NCBI GenBank assembly: GCA_963556145.1
Contig: OY744464.1
Coordinates: 7,353,508 to 7,417,507 of the forward strand
Direction: 5' to 3'
Source of the DNA: Hygrocybe punicea
Lineage: Eukaryota; Basidiomycota; Agaricomycetes; Agaricales; Hygrophoraceae
DNA: 64,000 nt
Made by a program: the position numbers and the translations under genes. The notes below the pieces were generated by a model that was not told where the DNA came from, did not search any database, and saw only the letters and a program-made list of their open reading frames with translations. This document shows positions 11,311 through 21,617 of the stretch, piece after piece. The number at the start of each line of letters is the position of its first letter. Position 1 is the first letter of the stretch.

Positions 11311-11769
11311 TGATAAATACAGGAAAATGCTTTTGATTTGGGAAATCTTCAGAATTCGACAATGTCACAAGCCACCTCGACTGCAGAGGAAGAGCATCCA
11401 CCGTATGCATTCGAATCTGGGGATAGTCTGTTAGCATTGATGAAGAAATACAACGTACGTCAACTGTTTGCTTCAGAATCCCGCCGAAGATGGTTAATTA
11501 TTTGTATATAAAGATGACCATAGCACCAGCACCTCAAAGCACCAGTGGCGGCAATACCAGCCAGTTACAGCAGTGGTGGCAGCAAGTGTGGTGGGGTGCG
11601 GTGACAGTGTGGGATGGGAGAGCGGGAGAGAAACCATTAGCACATCCAGATGTATACAAGTTTTCGGATCAATACATTTCTTTTTAACATAACGAAATGG
11701 CGATCCTAAGTAATAAATAAGGAATATATATATAATATAATTGCAGGTGGACAGCAAACTATACACTCC
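11311..11769. other. spacer inside the 9-kb insertion
   Basis: No recognised gene. It contains a few CAGCACC/CAGTGGTGGCAGC low-complexity units at about 11520-11590 and an ATATAT run near 11725. Confidence 0.4.
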
Positions 11770-11937
11770 TACATAGTACTCTATAGGTAGCCTGCAAAGC
11801 TATGTGATGATACATAGAGCCCAGGTGGCGCTATGTAGCACTACAAATTGGGGACCTCACGAGTATGCTATGAGTGCTATGGCTGCTATGACTAAGCTAC
11901 ATAGCGCTGGCTCGCGGATCAGGTTTTGCTGATGTGT

Positions 11938-12333
11938 ATGGTCCCAGGGCAAACCGGACTGCCTTGTGAGGGGTTCCACGTCATCGTAGATTTTCTTTAA
12001 CTGTTTTTCAACATCAGTAGATGACAATATTGCAAGTAAGAATGGACTTACATTTGCCCATTTAGTTTGGCAAGAACCAGCTGACTTGGGCCCCCCCCTT
12101 TCAGGAGGGGTCTGAGCCATTGCTGCTGCCGCTGCATTCCATGTTGTTTTCCTGAAATTTCCACCATCACCAGCCTCTGCTTTGTGCTGCAAGAGGAAGT
12201 CAACAAGGGCATGGATGTCTTTGCCAGTCCATTGTGCACAAGGAGTCTTGGGGTCATCAGACTTGGCCTTTGCCTTTGCCTTGCCTGTTGACTTTTTCGA
12301 CGCCAACCCCATCAACAGTGTCAGCCCACCCAA
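11938..12333 (-). pseudogene. Myb/SANT-like Harbinger partner gene, N-terminal half
   Basis: On the minus strand the frame starts near 12333 with a Lys/Ala-rich leader and then shows a Myb/SANT-like domain. Conserved pieces include QWTGKDIHALVDFLLQHKAE, GDGGNFRKTTWNAAA and CQTKWAN, then a GTAAGT...ACAG intron of about 57 bp (about 12055-11999), and KKIYDDVEPLTRQSGLPWD. The frame runs into the right terminal repeat of the 9-kb insertion at 11937. The next conserved block of the family is not here but begins exactly beyond the left terminal repeat, at 2930 on the same strand. Together with 1836-2932 this makes one gene. Confidence 0.72.
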
Positions 12334-12961
12334 AACAAAGAAGCAGGGTTTGTCAGCAGCACGGCATGTCCGGCATGTCTTGCAAAACTTACATGCCTAA
12401 ACAAGCTCAGTGCTGAAACCAGGATTTAGTTCGGTTCCATGACTTAGTCACATGGGAGTACTGATCTAATACTATGGATGTTATGATAAATCAGTACTGA
12501 GCCTCCACCCCTGGTTCAGTACTGGTCGACTGCCAGTGGCTCACTTGCCCAGTTTCAATTTATATTACATTTATATTTATTTATTTTCCATATTACGGAT
12601 AAATGGGGTACATATAACAAAGATATATTCTAATGACGAACAGCTGACTGACCATCCACCTCTTTGTCGTCTTGCTTACATCCTACGTTATCTCTGTCAA
12701 ACAATGTCATATGTTATCTCCGTCAAACAAAGACATGGACGTCTTGCTTACGTCATTTGCTATCTCCGTCAACTGCTCTCCAATTCTCTGCCATATCCCT
12801 GTCTCAGATCCTTCCACCTCCTTTCCGATCACAAATGTCTCATTCTTTCCATTTCTCTTTCATGTACATGTCTCATTCTTTCCATTTCTCTTAAATTTCT
12901 CTTAAGTCATTCCTGCCCTTTCCTGCATCTCTCCAACTTCCTGCCCAGCGTCCACTTCACT
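12334..12961. other. spacer with short direct repeats
   Basis: No gene recognised. Two degenerate copies of a roughly 36-bp unit containing GTCTTGCTTACRTC occur at about 12668 and 12743. TGTCTCATTCTTTCCATTTC is repeated at about 12837 and 12868. The remainder may include 5' flank of the downstream OB-fold-like gene. Confidence 0.4.
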
Positions 12962-13045
12962 ATGCCGGGTTTTTCACATGTTTCCGGCTTCATCCCTTGC
13001 TCAAACATTCGACGTCTTTTGACTGACAAGCCTCGGACATTAACC

Positions 13046-13800
13046 ATGGATGCCGAGATCGTCATAGGAACGTCTGGTCCTAGCGACGACACTACCGTTC
13101 TCACTGTGATGGCACTCCTCCAATATTTCCTGCCATTGGATACCACCTTCGATCCTGGCCTTCATTTTGTAGAAGGGCGCATGTGTTCGATGGATGACTC
13201 TGTATCCGTAGGGGATGGTTTTCATTTCGGTGATTACGACTTCGCCATTGAAGCTGAACCATTGCACCCCATCGTTGGTGACCCCGACATTGCGCCTCTC
13301 CAGCCTTTGTTCACCATTGCTGGCATTGTAAGCACTTCTTTCATCCTCTCTAGAGACATTTTTTCTAAAGCACTGTTTGCAGACAGGCCCGCAACGGAAT
13401 GATCGCGAGTTCCAATTCAATGTCAAGCAATGGTGCGTCGGCCAGCAACGAAAATCAGGCCATATATGCAGGTTCCCCCAGATGAACCGTCGTTTTCGTG
13501 ACAAGGCCCTGACTCCCCGTCAAGGGGCGTCTGTCTGCCTTACAGGGTCCATCACGTCTCCTTCTGTCCTTTCAGAGGGAGATGAACCTCTGAAAAGAAT
13601 TGTGCTGGATGTAAGCGACATTGCATTCTTGGCGGCCGATTCACAGCCTGTACCGGCTTCTGCTGTGAAAGGTGAGATCACCGTCCGTCATCCCTTCCAA
13701 ACTCCTTTGACCTTACATAGGAAAAGCGTCTAAATTCACATGGGGTTCTAGCACCACTGCCTCCTCGAAAGGCAAACGGCACCGTGATGACGGCTGTTGA
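13046..13800 (+). CDS. OB-fold-like protein next to Helitron, three exons
   Basis: The model is exons 13046-13327, 13383-13671 and 13721-13800, with introns GTAAGC...GCAG (55 bp) and GTGAGA...ATAG (49 bp). The joined frame has no stop and encodes 216 residues (245 if the upstream in-frame ATG at 12962 is used). The middle exon holds the only family-like part: REFQFNVKQWCVGQQRKSGH followed by a block with CRFPQMNRRF and GASVCLTGSI, which resembles small OB-fold or replication-protein-A-like proteins that are common and lineage-specific in Agaricomycetes. The C-terminus is basic (KGKRHRDDGC). It lies directly upstream of and on the same strand as the Helitron Rep-helicase, and RPA-like single-strand-binding proteins are known Helitron companions. 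The OB-fold call is inference from pattern only. Confidence 0.6.
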
Positions 13801-13866
13801 CCGATCACTGAAGTCTATCTGAAACATTCCTACGCTATCTCCTTCTATCTTTAACCATGTATAAAT

Positions 13867-16800
13867 ATGCATGTGTGCGTAAATGCACTCAGTTTGCCAC
13901 CCCACCATGCTTCTATGCCTCTACAAAAACAACGTGAACGTGAACGTGGTCGCATCCAACGTAGAGATGAAAACTATAATTCACAACAAGTTGAAATGAA
14001 GAAACGTCGCAGGGCCACTTCACGTACAGAAAGGAATTTGTCTGATGCGGATTGGTGGAATTCGTTCAACACCAGCATGTCCTGCAATCGTTGGCAACGC
14101 CCCACATGGAACCGTACATGCCCCTGTTGCTCCGCCAAACTTCTGAAGAGTGAAGACAACTCCTTCTGTTGTAACAATGGAAAATGGCTCTTGCCCCCCC
14201 TGCCTCCCCTGCCTCAACATCTCAAATCATTGTTGGACGATGGGCATCTTTCGAAGCATCTATCTACACAATCTCGCCGACTTAACAACTTATTTTCATT
14301 CACAGCCATTGGCGCCACTGGTGGTTTCTCTCACTTCCAATCAGGGCCCGCCTCCGTGTCCATCACAGGCAGGACATATCATCGTATTTTTGATGTCCGC
14401 ATGCAAAATCATAGCATGCACTGGTTTTTGTATGATGAGCATGCACGCAAATCGACAGGCCACACTTTCAATGTTCCCTTACCTTGGATTCGCCCTCTTA
14501 AGGCAGACTTGAATGTCTGTAATCTGTATGTTCGTCACCTCCATCGTTTCTCTAATGCACCCGATTGCCGTTCATGTACGTTGGAACTTCGGGACTTCTC
14601 CTCAGGTGGGGACTTCGCTGCCATCCTGTGACGTGGCAGGGATGTCCCAAACAAGGCTGTGGGACGTCCCACAAGCTGGCAGGGATGTCCCAGACAAGGC
14701 TGTGGGATGTCCCACAAGATGACAGGGATGTCCGAAAGCCTCAGCTGCAAGCTGACAGGGACATCCCAGACAAGCCTGTGGGATGTCCCAATAAAGCCTC
14801 TGTGAGATGTCTCCTTACCCAAGTCCACTGTCCTCAAGACACACTCTAATTTCAGATCTCTCCTCTGCATCTGCTTCCCAGTCAGCCATTGTATGCACAG
14901 CCAATAATGTAATAACCACTGATATCCTGATCAAATGCTCTTCATAATACACGTGTTTAATTTTTAGCTCAGCCTCCTCTGCGTATGTAGCCCTACTTTT
15001 CTTTGTATATCATGCATGCTCTGCTCACTTACTCCCCTACAAGCTTCAGCTTGCCACATGCACTAGGGATTGGTTTACTAGAAGCACACCCTCAATCCTC
15101 CCCCTCAATCCCATCTCATTACCCAACATCTCCAGCACTTTTCCTGTCCCACTCCTTCTGTCTTTATATGTGGAAACAACTGCTGTATCTTCACACCCTG
15201 CCACTGACCTTGAAGGACAATCAGCTCTGTGACTCTCCAAAGAAGAAGTATGTACAATCTTATACTATGCCATAGCACCCATGGTACCCATAGTGGCCAT
15301 GACAAGGCCTGGAAATTTATAATTAGATGCTGTCATCACTCTGAGTTTTCTATTGAATAGCTAGGGAAGGGATGTCCCAAATGCCCCCAGACACCCCCTC
15401 TGTGTGGGATGTCCCAAGGGACATGGGACATCCCACAACACCAAATGTTGTCCCATGGGCCATCCCATACACCGGACCAGGGACAATGGGACGTCCCAAC
15501 GTATCGTCCCAGGGACAATGGTTTCGTCCCAGGGCTGCCCAGTACTTTTACCAACATGTAGATGGTTCAGTACTAGAGGTGAGTTGTAACTAGTTGTTCA
15601 GGTTTGGGGGTAGCCTGAAGTGACCATGACGACTGCTCCACTTCTGGCAGTTCTGATTCTACACCACCCCTTTTGTTGACTCAACGCATTTGGTATCGAT
15701 GTTGCGTACTCACCGATAGTCGCTTTCTAATTTTTGGCCGGCTTGCTTCCGAATATCTTTGCGACATGTATTCACATGTTGAAGAAGAACGGCTGTCTTA
15801 CCATCGACGTTCTCTCGAAGCCTTACAAAACCATGACAGTGACGATGCAGACATTTGCCAACACGATCTCATCTTACCTGCCAGCTTCATCGGTTCACGT
15901 AAATGGGCTGCTGAACAAACAGCAGACAGTTTGGCACTTGCTCGCGTCTATGGCCGTCCTTCCCTTTTTATCACAATGACATGCAATCCTGACTGGCCTG
16001 AAATTACGGAACATCTCATGTATGGCCAGCGTTCATGTGATGCCCCTGTTGTCATCGCACGGTCTTTCAAACTACGGTTACAGCATTTAATGAACATCTT
16101 GAAAATGAGATTCGGACAGTGGATATATATCATAAAGGTCATTGAATTTCAGAAGCGTGGTCTACCGCACGGCCACATCATCTTGAAAGTAAGCCCATCA
16201 GTTTTTTATCCAACCCACTGCTAAACGGTAAGTTAACTGCTAGGTATTGCCTGAATTACCTTTCAAAAACATTGACAAACTCATCAAAGCTGAGCTACCC
16301 ACCGACAATGACCAGCTCCGAGCCAAAATCCGCAAATATATGACTCACTCTCAAGACCACTTATCCCACGAAAACAGCCGCTGTCGAAAAGGCTCAACTT
16401 GCATTTATGGCTTTCCACACCCTATCACACCCACGACTTGGATAGACAACGAAGGTCACATTCATTATAAGCGTTCCACTCATGACGATCATTGGATTGC
16501 ATCACACATCCCAGAGCTCATAGATGAGCTTGATTGTCACATCTTTGTTGACGTCACCTTCACCTCCACGCTCTTCAGTTATCTCTACAAATACCTGCAC
16601 AAAGGCCCTGACCGTGCATGGTACACCCTGCAAAACGATGGTGAACATAGTATAAAGGAGCTCAATGACTATGTTGACGGTCATTACCTTTCTGCTGAAG
16701 AAAGCGCATGGAGAATATTAGGCTTTGATATCATGTCAAAAGAACCCAGTGTTACATCCCTCCCTGTCCATCTTCCTTCCGGTAACATCCCGAAATTTAC

Positions 16801-19022
16801 CGGTGGCAAACAGCAAGACATTGACACTACGTCTCTCCTGGTCCGATACTTTCACCGACCACACAACATCCAATTCGACACTCTCAAATACAACGAATAT
16901 TTTGAACAATTCGTGCTGTACAAATGGGATGGCCATGAACTGTTGAATGCAGATGAGTTTGCTGAACACCCCATCCGCAACTGCATTCATAATAAGGCAT
17001 GCTCTCGCCGCATCGGTTCTAAGGTGACACGTCTTCAGCTCATCCCACCTACTGCTGGTGAGCTCTTCTACCTTTGCTCACTTTTGCTCCATCGCCCTGG
17101 CCGTGACTTCATACAAATGAGAACAATCAATGGCGTTGTCTATGACACATTCCAACAAGCTGCCATCCACCTTGGTCTTTTCACTAACAAAAATGAAGGG
17201 TTTTACGCCCTGAAAGAAGCTGTCAAATGTTTTCAGACTCCTCCACAATTACGGTTCCTGTTTTTATGCATCACTCTCGAAGGGTATGCAGCATTACCCC
17301 TGTGGAACAAATTCTTTGACGACCTCTCTCTTGATTTTCGTCTTCACTCATCTTCCAACGAACATGCTCATGACCAAACCCTTGATCACATCGCACAGCA
17401 CTTGCAAGAGGCCGGCCACAGACTATGAGACTACAGCCTCCCAGAACCACAGAACCGATCTCCTGAAATCGTTGCTGAATTAGACTATTTTGCAACGAAG
17501 ATGGACGACCTTAAACAAGACACCGCTTATGCAGAATCTGTGATGAACAGTGAACAACGACAAATCTACGACGACATGATTCACAATGTTGTTTCCCATC
17601 AAGAAAACCCTGAAATTTACATTTCTCCGACTTTTATTGAAGGTAAACCTGGCCGGGGCAAGACATTTGTCATTGACGCAGTCGCATCTCATTTGCGACT
17701 GCTAGGCTTGCTGGTTATGATTGTGGCCACCAGTGCTCTATCAGCAACATTGTATGATCATGGTCGTACTGCCCACAACCTTTTTCGCATCCCTGTCACC
17801 GATGTCTGTTCCTTATTTCCCTTCCTTCCTTCCCATAACTGACTCATCCGTCATAGGATAATTGTGACATCCATTCCAACATCTCATTGAACTCCCATCG
17901 CGCTCATCTTATTGCTTCCACAGCAGTTATCATTTGGGACGAACTTCCTGGTTGTACACTTGCCACGTTGGAGTGCACAGATGAAATTTGCTGTTCCATC
18001 ATGAAAAAGCACTTACCGTTCGGTGGCATCCCATTCATTGGCGTTGGCGACTTCCGCCAGGTTGCCCCTGTCATTAAAGGTTGTGGCAAGACCGCGACCA
18101 TTCTCGCATCCATCAAAAAATCATATCTTTGGCAATCATTCCATCCATACTCTCTACACACTCCCCACCGAAGCAGTCGTGATCTGGAATACACCTCCTT
18201 CGTCGATGTAATTGGTGAAGATTTCAAAAATCCCGTTGCTAACTTTCACATCTTACAACGTGTTGACAATGAAGATACCGCTCTGCAATTCCTCTACCCA
18301 CCCACAACACTGAATGACCCCTTTGCATGCCTCCGACGTGCCTTTCTTACCCCAAAAAATCACTTCGTTGACAACTTCAATGCTAAAATATTAGTTTTGC
18401 TTGATGGACCAGAATGTAATTCTCATTCTCTCCATTTGATCCTTTTTGCTGACACTGGTGATAGACAGCTACTTAAGTGCAGATGCGATCAAGGAGAATG
18501 GTGGATTTGACCGGGATGCCACTGAAATTGACCTTGATTACCTATCTTCCTTAATGCAGAATGGCGTCCCACCCCACAACCTCATCTTAAAACGTGGATG
18601 TGTGTGCACCGTCACGCGCAATATGAGTGTCAAAAATCACTTGGTGAAAAATGCCAGAGTCATTGTTGATGCCCTTCACCATTGCTACGTCACTGTCCGT
18701 GTCCTCAACAACCGCACCCAACAATTGGGTACATTGTATGCTTCGGATCCGTTTTGAATTTCATCCACCTTTCACTACCTGGACAGTCACACGGATTCAG
18801 ATACCCCTCCGACCTGCCTATGCATGCACTTTTCACGCTTGCCTTGGCCTTACCCTAGACAAAACTGTTCTTGACCTCCGTACACCTGTCTTTGCCCACG
18901 GTCAACTGTACACTGCATTATCGCGCATCAGAAGAAAAGAAGATTCCCGCGTGCTCCTGTCTAACAACATTGCAAATGATTCACTAACCACTAATATCAT
19001 TGACGAAAGTCTCCTTCTGTAA
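13867..19022 (+). pseudogene. Helitron Rep-helicase, multi-exon, broken
   Basis: Helitron segments in order: the N-terminal Cys-rich region with CPCCSAKLLKSEDNSFCCNN and the HWFLYDEHARKSTGH block (13867-14631); the Rep start with LFITMTCNPDWPEI and the HUH motif in EFQKRGLPHGHII (15673-16188); intron 16189-16243; the Rep tyrosine region LYKYLHKGPDRAW (about 16575); then the helicase with Walker A GKPGRGKTF (about 17647), Walker B IIWDELPG (about 17930), GVGDFRQVAP, YLSADAIKENGG, and a C-terminal GQLYTALSRIRR block ending at 19022. Two further introns fit near 17802-17855 and 18415-18464. Defects are a GGGATGTCCCA-rich insertion of about 1 kb at 14632-15600, an in-frame TGA at 17426-17428, and a frame change near 18740. 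By family the protein nicks and unwinds DNA for rolling-circle transposition. This copy cannot do so. Confidence 0.85.
14632..15600. repeat. GGGAYRTCCCA-rich insertion in the Helitron gene
   Basis: The palindromic undecamer GGGATGTCCCA and close variants (GGGACGTCCCA, GGGACATCCCA) occur repeatedly at 14640-14800 and again at 15365-15540, flanking about 560 bp of unrelated AT-rich DNA with no recognised gene. The block separates two Helitron coding segments that are normally nearly contiguous, so it is an insertion, though no clean terminal repeat or target duplication is visible. Confidence 0.6.
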
Positions 19023-19079
19023 TTTTATTTGCATCACAATCACTAAAAGAATGATAACGAGAACAATAATTGTAATTGT

Positions 19080-19450
19080 ACATTCCTGACCAATACACGG
19101 CAAAGCCGACATAGCTTGTTATTTATTATTCTGGGGCCATTTATACAGTACATTTTGCTACCGCCATTGTGCTGCTGCTGCCACCACTACTTACAGCTAC
19201 CACCGCTGCCGCCTTGCCACTGCTGTTACCGTTGCTGTGCTGATCATCTGCATCGCCGTTGTTGTAATGGCCATCTTGTCTGTGGTTGTGGTTATCACTG
19301 CCGTTGTTGTTGTTGGCACCGTTGTTGTTGTTGGTGCCGTTGTTGTCATTGTTGCCATTGTTGTTGTCGTGCTGAGAGGAGTAGAGGTGGGTGGGGGGAT
19401 GATGAGGCGGTATTGATGTCGAGGTGGTGGAGAGAAGTTGAACTGTAGAC
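19080..19450. repeat. GTT/AAC trinucleotide-rich block
   Basis: Clustered GTTGTTGTTG and CCACCGCTGCCGCC runs downstream of the Helitron helicase. On the minus strand they give an Asn/Gly-rich frame (19141-19452), which I regard as a repeat by-product. Confidence 0.55.
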
Positions 19451-20074
19451 AAACAAGACCAAAGTAAAGATATGGAATTTTGCCACGGTAAGCAACAAAC
19501 AACGCCAAAGGAAAGACTTAAAGAATTTCACCAAGTAACAACAGGACATGCTTCATATTACATTTATGACATAGGCTTTTAGAGAGCGTGAGAGAACTAA
19601 TGATAAACAGATGTTTATATCTGCTTATAAGAGCGAGGAAGACTCAGTTAAGGCAGCAGGGGCTCAGAAACTCAGATTGAACACTACAGTGAGTTCCAAG
19701 GCCAAATCCTGAGGCCTGATCCAGTGTTGAGTCAAGAACTGATCAGCCCCTGGTTCATATCACTTGACTGTCATTAGGGAAGGCCCAGAATGAACCAAGC
19801 AAAGGGCTAATTACTGACTGAGGCCCAGGCCCGAGCCATGCCTGTGAACTGAGGGATGATCTGCCGATTTGTCATATCCCCAGCTCAGCATTCATCTGGG
19901 ATCGAATTTGTGCCACATCACCCATGTTTGACCAAAATGTCTATAGCCCTAATCTAGTACTATGACCAATTGGCCGTGTAGGTAACCGAGTTGCTGAACA
20001 GGCCCTTATCTTGTGAAATCTAGCTGACTGGCAACACAAATAACGAACAGTTTGACCACGTGCATTCAATCTCA
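19451..20074. other. spacer with no recognised gene
   Basis: No coding or repeat structure recognised. It ends where the left inverted-repeat arm begins. Confidence 0.4.
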
Positions 20075-20905
20075 GTATGGCAATCGAGAGTGATCTGCTC
20101 AAAAATTTAGATTACAGAGCCACACTGACCTTGAACCTAGGCAACAGCCGAAAATAAAAAGTAAAAATCATTTTATGTGTGACACATTTTCAAGGGTTTG
20201 ATTCAGTTTAAAAAAAAATTGCAAATCATGTCGGCGTTGAGCAGTGTCATAGGGTAAATTGTGGCTATCAACATAGCTAAGGAAAGTACATGGTGTGTCA
20301 GTATGGAGGGGGACATGTAAGGATACATAAAAAGGAAAGGGAAGGAGTATCCGGCACACGGTGCTCAAGGGAGGGGTTGGATGGCCGGGGGGGGGCGAAG
20401 GGGACGGGGTAGTTTCGGATGAGGGCAGGCAGCTGTGTATAAGGGCAGGGGAGTTGCATATGGGGGCAGGGTAGTCACGGATGGGGGCAGGGTAGTTGCG
20501 GCTGGAGGAATAGCTGTGTGAGGGTGGATGTTGTGGTCAGCGGGATAGCACCTACGCTTGGTAGTTGTAACATGTAGCCTTGCATAAAATAAGAAGGGTA
20601 AGAGGCCAGGGTCGCGCGAAAAGTCGCGAAAAGTCGCGAACGTTTGTGTGGGCGCGTTGAGCATTGATTCTGTAAATAGGTGGTGTAACTGCAGTTGTAA
20701 TGTGTGATTGTAAAGAAAATATACCTGTGATTGAACTAGAAGCTGAAACCAGACGCGAAGGGTGCATGAAAAGTCACCAACATTGGCTATTGGTCACACG
20801 AAGTAGGGAATGCAGGAATGCGAAAAGCAGCGGTGAATGTTTTTGAAAAGCACAGGAGGGTTGGAAAGATGAGCAGTGAGATCTGTGAGACTGCGCAAGC
20901 AGGGG
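20075..20905 (-). repeat. left arm of an inverted repeat pair enclosing 20.1-28.1 kb
   Basis: This arm is the near-identical reverse complement of 27383-28142 over about 20075-20850. Weaker similarity extends to about 20905, matched at 27135-27175 after a roughly 205-bp segment present only on the right. Its outer edge begins with a short open frame on the plus strand, MAIESDLLKNLDYRATLTLN..., shared with the other arm. A 15-21 bp tandem repeat (CCCATMTGCAACTACCC-like on the minus strand) lies at about 20430-20520. Translations across the two arms differ by only a few residues, so the duplication is fairly recent. Confidence 0.8.
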
Positions 20906-21609
20906 AAGGGTGAATGAGAAGACAGTAGCCACCATGGTATTGTGAATATTTTCGGTAAGTTCATCTGGACCTTCTGTCATTGCGTTCGAGATGTACGACA
21001 TTGTTGTTTCAATGCAGGCTAGTGAGTGGGGAATGAATAAAGATTCAACCACCAAGGCAGTGAATGCGCACCAATTCTGTGGGCAGCCTGAGAAGCGTGA
21101 GTTTATCAGCCATGGCACATAGAAGGGTGTAAGATGAAACGAACCTGCTGCCACACCCGAAGTTCTGCGAGAGGTGCGAAGATACAAAATTCATCAATAG
21201 AAATAGGCGAGGAGTGGCTGTCGGGAAGAGGGACAGATATGTTCTGAAACAAAGGTCAGATTGAGGGCAAAGTGATGGAAAAAGACTCACAAATTGGATT
21301 GTAGGTCAGTCTTCCTTGCTGTCCCAAATATATTCCCAAATATTCTGCTTGTTTTCTCAGAAAGAAATGGAGAAATGAGCTGTTTGAAGTACTTGCCTGC
21401 CGTAGGACATTATCTTGAAAGTCCATCTCAACTGTGAACATGGCCTGCAGTCGGGTCAGTTGTTGGAGCAAGTGGTGATATCTACAAGTGCTGTAGAGAG
21501 AAGAACTGATGAGATGCAGTATATTATTGAGCGTGGATGTGACATGATTGAAGACGGCAAACATGGCGGTGAGTGTGAGTGACTTGGTGACAGTCACTGA
21601 AATTGCAAC
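20906..21609. other. region upstream of the integrase-like gene
   Basis: Several minus-strand frames (for example 21256-21597) cover this interval but none is recognised. The 5' exon of the integrase-like gene may be here; an ATG followed by GTGAGT occurs at about 21565, but its phase does not fit clearly. Confidence 0.3.
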
Positions 21610-21617
21610 GTGTCAGC

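Larger units (their letters stand above)
2931..11937. mobile_element. about 9-kb hAT-like composite insertion splitting the Myb/SANT-like gene
   Basis: Both ends carry the same 16-bp terminal sequence in inverted orientation, ATCAGCAAAACCTGAT, at 2931-2946 and as its complement at 11922-11937. Both ends are followed inward by clustered CATAGCAC/CTATGTAG motifs (2960-3060 and 11770-11920), resembling the subterminal repeats of hAT elements. The flanks, CCACATGG and GTGTATGG, could be a decayed 8-bp duplication (4 of 8 match), so the superfamily call is tentative. The N-terminal half of the Myb/SANT-like gene ends at the right boundary and the C-terminal half begins at the left boundary, on the same strand and in a compatible frame. 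No hAT transposase is visible inside. The interior is filled with other elements and low-complexity DNA. Confidence 0.6.
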
